Assembly (NCBI GenBank): GCA_946886255.1
Contig: CAMPIG010000008.1
Location: forward strand, 1-30,253
DNA: 30,253 nt
Direction: 5' to 3'
Source: an uncultured Cellvibrio sp.
Lineage (GTDB): Bacteria > Pseudomonadota > Gammaproteobacteria > Pseudomonadales > Cellvibrionaceae
The translations under genes and the position numbers were made by a program. Below are positions 25,900 to 30,253 of this stretch, piece by piece; positions within the stretch are counted from its first letter, which is position 1, and every line of letters begins with the position of its first letter. Under the pieces are notes generated by a model. The model was not told where the DNA came from, ran no database searches, and saw only the letters and a list, made by a program, of their open reading frames with translations.

Positions 25900-25929
25900 A
25901 AAAAATGGAGGCATTTGCCTCCATTTTTT
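25900..25929. terminator. Bidirectional rho-independent terminator
   Basis: ATGGAGGC/GCCTCCAT with A6/T6 flanks gives a 13-bp stem (25900-25912 with 25917-25929) and an ATTT loop. Both strands end in T-runs. It lies between the convergent cyclase and purL genes and can stop both. Confidence 0.92.
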
Positions 25930-25939
25930 TCGGAACGCA

Positions 25940-28900
25940 TTAATTAACAAACACGCGCGCATTGCGGAATAACCGCATCCATGCGCCGTCTTCCTGCCAG
26001 TCATCCGGATGCCAGGAGTTGCTGACCGTGCGGAATACTCGCTCAGGATGCGGCATCAGGATCGTGGCACGACCATCGCGACTGGTGACGCTGGTAATAC
26101 CCAGCGGCGAACCGTTTGGATTGGAAGGATAATATTCTGTGGTATTCAAATTATTATCAATAAATCGCATAGCCACAGTGCCGCTTTGATCACAGGCTTG
26201 CAGCGCTGATTCATTGGCAAACTCAGCGCGCCCCTCTCCATGAGCAACAGCAACCGGCAAATGCGAACCGGCCATACCGTTAAACAACACCGAGGGCGAC
26301 TCCTGAATTTTCACTAAACTGAAACGCGCTTCAAATTGTTCGGATAGATTGCGTACAAACCGCGGCCAATGATCGGCACCGGGAATCAGGTTTTTCAAGT
26401 TGGACATCATTTGGCAACCGTTACAGACTCCCAGAGAGAAGGTATCGTCGCGGTGGAAAAACTGTTGAAACTGATCGCGCACACGATTGTTAAACAAAAC
26501 GGTTTTTGCCCAACCCTCACCCGCGCCCAAAACATCGCCGTAAGAGAAACCGCCGCAAGCGACTATGCCTTTGAATGCATCCAGTGCAACGCGACCCGAT
26601 AAAACATCACTCATGTGCACATCCACGGCAGCAAAGCCGGCGCGAGTAAATGCAGCTGCCATCTCCATCTGGCCATTAACACCCTGCTCACGCAGGATAG
26701 CCACGGAGGGACGCACGCCGGTATTGATAAAGGGTGCCGCGATATCGTCTTGCGGATCGTAGGTGAGCGATGCGCTTAATCCGGGGTTATTACACAGCAG
26801 TTGTTCAAATTCCTGTTTTGCACAATCGGGATTATCGCGCAGGGCCTGAATACGGTAGCTGGTTTCCGCCCACAAACTTTGCAAGATCACGCGGGATTGA
26901 TCAAAGATCATCTCGCCATCCTGTTCGATGTGCAGCCAGTCTTCTTCGTTCGGCTCACCAATCACTTTTACTTTCAATCCAGCGTCAGTAAAACGTGCAA
27001 CTACAGCGGAAGATTTCTCTCGTACAACTTGCAATACCGCGCCGGGTTCTTCACTGAATAAAACTGCGAGTGCGTCTTCACCCAATCCACTGATATTGAT
27101 GTCAATACCGCAATGGCCGGCAAATGCCATCTCGGCCAGGGTTACAAATAAACCGCCATCACTGCGATCGTGATAGGCAAGGAGATCATCCGCCGCAAGA
27201 CTGGTCTGCATTACGTCAAAGAATTTTTTCAATTGCTCGGCATCGTCGAGATCCGCCGGACCATCACCCAGCTGGTTGTACACCTGGGCCAGGATCGAAC
27301 CGCCAAGACGATTCTTACCATTACCCAAATCCACCAACAATAAATCGGTCGTACCTTTATCGGTGCGAATCTGTGGGGTCAGGGTCTTGCGTACATCGGC
27401 CACTGGAGCGAACGCGGAAATGATCAGCGATAAAGGCGCGGTAACCGCTTTATCGCCCCCGTTATCCTGCCAGGCGGTGCGCATGGACATAGAATCCTTA
27501 CCCACCGGAATCGTGATGCCGAGTGCCGGGCACAACTCCATACCCACCGCTTCCACGGTGCGATAGAGCTTTTCGTCTTCACCCTTGTGGCCCGCTGCGC
27601 ACATCCAGTTCGCGGAAAGTTTTACATCGGAGAGTTTTTCAATGCGGGTCGCTGCAATATTAGTAATCGCTTCGGCAATTGCCATACGGCCAGAGGCCGG
27701 TGCATCCAGCAAAGCAACGGGCGTGCGCTCACCCATGGCCATGGCTTCACCACGATAACTGTCGTAACTAACCGTCGTCACTGCACAATCCGCCACAGGC
27801 ACCTGCCAGGGGCCGACCATTTGATCGCGCGCGACCATGCCCGTCACCGAACGGTCACCGATAGTGATCAGGAAGCTCTTTGCCGCCACAGAAGGATGTT
27901 TAAGTACCCGTTCAGCGGCATCATTGATATTGATATCACCCGTATGGAAACTGTGTGTCGCACCCTGGTAATGTTCCGCCGTGCGATGCATCTTGGGCGG
28001 CTTGCCAAACAATATTGACATCGGCAAATCCACAGGCTTTGCGTCAAAGTGTCTGTCATTGACCAACAAATGCTTCTCGCTGGTTGCCTCGCCCACCACC
28101 GCGTAAGGGCACCGCTCACGCTGACAAATTGCTTCAAAACGCGGCAAGTCTTCAGGATTGATCGCCAGCACGTAGCGCTCCTGGGATTCATTACACCAGA
28201 TCGCCAGCGGGCTCATTCCCGGTTCATCATTGGGCACATTGCGCAGCTCAAACTTGCCACCGCAGCCGCCGTCTTTTACCAGTTCCGGAAAGGCATTGGA
28301 CAAACCGCCAGCACCCACATCGTGAATAAACGCAATCGGATTTTCATGACCCTGTTGCCAGCAACTGTCGATGACTTCCTGACAGCGGCGCTCAATTTCC
28401 GGGTTCTGCCGTTGAACGGAAGCAAAATCCAGGTCTTCTGATGAACTGCCGGACGCCATGGAAGAAGCGGCACCACCACCGAGCCCGATCAACATCGCAG
28501 GCCCGCCCAATACCACGAGCCTGGCTCCCGCCGCAAAAGGCGGCTTCTCAATGTGTTCTTCTTTGATATTGCCGTAACCGCCGGCCAGCATGATGGGTTT
28601 GTGGTAACCGCGACGCTCGCCGTCAAAGGTCTCTTCAAAAGTACGGAAGTAACCGCAGATATTGGGTCGACCGAATTCATTATTAAAAGCAGCACCACCG
28701 AGGGGGCCATCGATCATGATATCTAACGCACTGACGATGCGACCGGGCTTACCGTAAGGTTGCTCCCACGGTTGGGTAAAGTCAGGAATTTGCAAGTTGG
28801 AAACCGTAAAGCCTGAGAGTCCCACTTTGGGTTTGGAACCACGGCCTACCGCACCTTCATCGCGAATCTCACCACCTGCACCGGTACCTGCACCGGGGAA

Positions 28901-29809
28901 AGGTGCGATAGCGGTGGGATGGTTGTGGGTTTCCACCTTCATTAACAGATGAACGGGTTCCTGATGGTAAGCGTAGGTTTTGTTGGACGCGTCCGGGTAA
29001 AACCGGCCGGCTTCCGGACCGGCAACAACAGCAGCATTGTCGGCGTAGGCGGACAGAACATTATCGCCGCCGACTTCGTAGGTGTTCTTAATCATCTTGA
29101 ACAGACTGCGCGATTGCTCAATGCCGTCGATGGTCCAGCTGGCATTAAAGATTTTATGGCGGCAGTGTTCCGAGTTTGCCTGGGCAAACATCATCAATTC
29201 CACATCAATGGGATTGCGCCCCAGCGCCTGGAAGCTCTCGACGAGGTAATCGATCTCGTCTTCCGCCAACGCCAGCCCTAGGGAACGGTTAGCGTCAGCC
29301 AGAGCCCCTCGGCCACCGCCCAGGATATCCACGCTGGTCTGGGGTGCCGGTTCCTGTCTGATGAAGAGTTGTTCTACCGCTTCCAGCGAGTCGAAAACGG
29401 TTTCTACCATTCGATCGTGAAGTTGTGCAGCGATCAGAGATCTATCCACGTCGGCGAAAGTGCCGGTAACGTAGTAGGCAATACCCCGTTCTATCCGACG
29501 AATCGATGAAAGCCCGGTGTTTTTGGCGATATCCGTTGCCTTGGACGCCCACGGCGAGATTGTGCCCGGACGCGGCACCGCGAGGAACAATTGACCATCG
29601 TGACTGACCTCACCGTCGACCTTGGGACCATAGGTCAACAACTGGCGAAGGATAGATTGCTCCTCTTCATTCAGCGGAGCAGCAAGATCAGCGAAGTGGA
29701 CATATTCCGTAGCGATACCCGCTACCGCGGGAACCTGTTGTTGCAGCGAGGCCAGAAGTTTTTGGGTGCGAAAGGTGGAAAGAGCGGGGGCGCCACGCAG
29801 AATCAGCAT
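25940..29809 (-). CDS. purL: Phosphoribosylformylglycinamidine synthase PurL (FGAM synthase)
   Basis: PurL is the single-chain large form that converts FGAR, glutamine and ATP to FGAM in purine synthesis. With ATG 29809 it has 1289 residues, close to E. coli (1295); the start [11 protein letters not shown] matches the E. coli N-terminus. The glutaminase triad is C1129 (GVCNGCQMM), H1254 and E1256 (MPHPERVF), and the synthase core contains [10 protein letters not shown] and DRSVTG. The in-frame TTG at 29854 adds 15 residues with no family support. It is monocistronic and bounded by a terminator. No frameshift was seen. Confidence 0.97.
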   Translation of the reverse strand: MLILRGAPALSTFRTQKLLASLQQQVPAVAGIATEYVHFADLAAPLNEEEQSILRQLLTYGPKVDGEVSHDGQLFLAVPRPGTISPWASKATDIAKNTGLSSIRRIERGIAYYVTGTFADVDRSLIAAQLHDRMVETVFDSLEAVEQLFIRQEPAPQTSVDILGGGRGALADANRSLGLALAEDEIDYLVESFQALGRNPIDVELMMFAQANSEHCRHKIFNASWTIDGIEQSRSLFKMIKNTYEVGGDNVLSAYADNAAVVAGPEAGRFYPDASNKTYAYHQEPVHLLMKVETHNHPTAIAPFPGAGTGAGGEIRDEGAVGRGSKPKVGLSGFTVSNLQIPDFTQPWEQPYGKPGRIVSALDIMIDGPLGGAAFNNEFGRPNICGYFRTFEETFDGERRGYHKPIMLAGGYGNIKEEHIEKPPFAAGARLVVLGGPAMLIGLGGGAASSMASGSSSEDLDFASVQRQNPEIERRCQEVIDSCWQQGHENPIAFIHDVGAGGLSNAFPELVKDGGCGGKFELRNVPNDEPGMSPLAIWCNESQERYVLAINPEDLPRFEAICQRERCPYAVVGEATSEKHLLVNDRHFDAKPVDLPMSILFGKPPKMHRTAEHYQGATHSFHTGDININDAAERVLKHPSVAAKSFLITIGDRSVTGMVARDQMVGPWQVPVADCAVTTVSYDSYRGEAMAMGERTPVALLDAPASGRMAIAEAITNIAATRIEKLSDVKLSANWMCAAGHKGEDEKLYRTVEAVGMELCPALGITIPVGKDSMSMRTAWQDNGGDKAVTAPLSLIISAFAPVADVRKTLTPQIRTDKGTTDLLLVDLGNGKNRLGGSILAQVYNQLGDGPADLDDAEQLKKFFDVMQTSLAADDLLAYHDRSDGGLFVTLAEMAFAGHCGIDINISGLGEDALAVLFSEEPGAVLQVVREKSSAVVARFTDAGLKVKVIGEPNEEDWLHIEQDGEMIFDQSRVILQSLWAETSYRIQALRDNPDCAKQEFEQLLCNNPGLSASLTYDPQDDIAAPFINTGVRPSVAILREQGVNGQMEMAAAFTRAGFAAVDVHMSDVLSGRVALDAFKGIVACGGFSYGDVLGAGEGWAKTVLFNNRVRDQFQQFFHRDDTFSLGVCNGCQMMSNLKNLIPGADHWPRFVRNLSEQFEARFSLVKIQESPSVLFNGMAGSHLPVAVAHGEGRAEFANESALQACDQSGTVAMRFIDNNLNTTEYYPSNPNGSPLGITSVTSRDGRATILMPHPERVFRTVSNSWHPDDWQEDGAWMRLFRNARVFVN

Positions 29810-29929
29810 AGGGGAACGAGCCTCAAGCGTCGGGGGTGTTAAAAGAGGGCGCAATTGTACTTGATCCTCTGGCCGTTAACATCATTTGTAATGGCCACTC
29901 GTCCCTCTGCTTGTGGTTTGTTGTTGGCT

Positions 29930-29958
29930 TTTACACAGCCTGTGGTGTTTTTTACCAA
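29930..29958 (-). promoter_or_regulatory. Possible purL promoter
   Basis: On the minus strand TTGGTA (29958-29953), 17 bases, TGTAAA (29935-29930). Four of six matches each with correct spacing; about 120 bases before the purL start. No clear PurR operator was recognised. Confidence 0.35.
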
Positions 29959-30048
29959 TTTAAACAATTTTTTCGAAAATTTTTTCACCGTCTTCACCGG
30001 CCCCTGGCGACCACAGATCCCTGATGGAATCTGGGTTTGGCGTTAAAA

Positions 30049-30077
30049 TTGACTATTTTTTACTCACGAGCTACACT
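30049..30077 (+). promoter_or_regulatory. Strong sigma-70 promoter for the right-edge gene
   Basis: TTGACT (30049-30054), 17 bases, TACACT (30072-30077). The -35 matches 5 of 6 and the -10 four of six, at ideal spacing. The predicted transcript starts near 30084, giving a leader of about 110 bases before ATG 30194. Confidence 0.6.
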
Positions 30078-30193
30078 ATTTTTGAGTGAAAAACAAGCTA
30101 GCGGCGCACGGTAAGAGGCATTAAGATCGCGCAAATTTTGCACGGGTCAGCAATGGAATAGATTCGGCATCCGTAAATCCGGAGACACCGTAT

Positions 30194-30253
30194 ATGGAGA
30201 TAGGCAAACGCAAAGCCGCCCAACGATTGATTTCCAACCTGTTTAGCGGGTTG
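30194..30253 (+). CDS. 5' end of an unidentified gene (truncated by window)
   Basis: Twenty codons run without a stop to the window edge (MEIGKRKAAQRLISNLFSGL), with GGAG 9 bases before the ATG and a good promoter about 117 bases upstream. The N-terminus is basic and not a signal peptide, so it does not look like MltF, the gene often found beside purL in pseudomonads. Too little is visible to name it. Confidence 0.5.
   Translation, partial: MEIGKRKAAQRLISNLFSGL

Larger units (their letters stand above)
29810..30193. other. 384-base intergenic region between purL and the right-edge gene
   Basis: No coding region is convincing here. The region holds a weak purL promoter candidate on the minus strand (29930-29958), AT-rich sequence with T-runs around 29945-29985, the strong plus-strand promoter at 30049-30077, and a short palindrome GCAAATTTTGC at 30131-30141 in the leader of the downstream gene. 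Confidence 0.6.

Overview
The window is chromosomal DNA of a gammaproteobacterium close to the pseudomonads and the Cellvibrio/Saccharophagus group. Two gene blocks match the Pseudomonas order: cysM-rlmD-relA-mazG with gacS diverging from cysM, and mucD-lepA-lepB-DUF4845-rnc-era-recO. A third, motY divergent from pyrC-rnt, is also Pseudomonas-like. A Cellvibrio-like host is my best guess from gene content and moderate GC; the sequence alone does not prove it. I see no tRNA, rRNA, CRISPR array, transposase or integrase.

Layout. 1-7168 (minus strand): a run from cysM through rlmD, relA and mazG to an HD-GYP c-di-GMP phosphodiesterase. The HD-GYP gene appears to have its own promoter overlapping the mazG stop codon and a TTG start with a good ribosome binding site. 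A REP-like palindrome lies between relA and mazG. 7309-10116 (plus): the GacS/BarA hybrid kinase. 10121-18288 (minus): recO, era, rnc, a DUF4845 protein, lepB, lepA, mucD (after a clear terminator) and motY. 18458-20176 (plus): pyrC and rnt. 20196-20675 (minus): a MaoC-type hydratase. 20831-21649 (plus): a tandem UspE-like stress protein ending at a bidirectional terminator.

21723-25887 is the least ordinary part. A DUF3313-like lipoprotein gene (minus) diverges from a tightly overlapping three-gene operon (plus). The operon encodes an outer-membrane beta-barrel, a 142-residue periplasmic PstS-like binding protein, and a membrane diguanylate cyclase (TM - periplasmic CHASE8-like domain - TM - HAMP - PAS - GGDEF with I-site). 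The divergent promoters flank a TGCACA-N8-TGTGCA inverted repeat. Outer membrane, periplasm and inner-membrane cyclase together recall the logic of YfiB-YfiR-YfiN with different parts, and this is my main candidate for a poorly described signalling system. A second bidirectional terminator separates it from purL (minus, to 29809). At the right edge, a strong sigma-70-type promoter drives a gene cut off by the window end.

Together the genes cover housekeeping (translation factor, RNA processing, protein export, purine, pyrimidine and cysteine synthesis) and a concentration of global signalling: (p)ppGpp synthesis (RelA), c-di-GMP breakdown and synthesis (HD-GYP, GGDEF), the Gac post-transcriptional switch, and a flagellar stator accessory (MotY).
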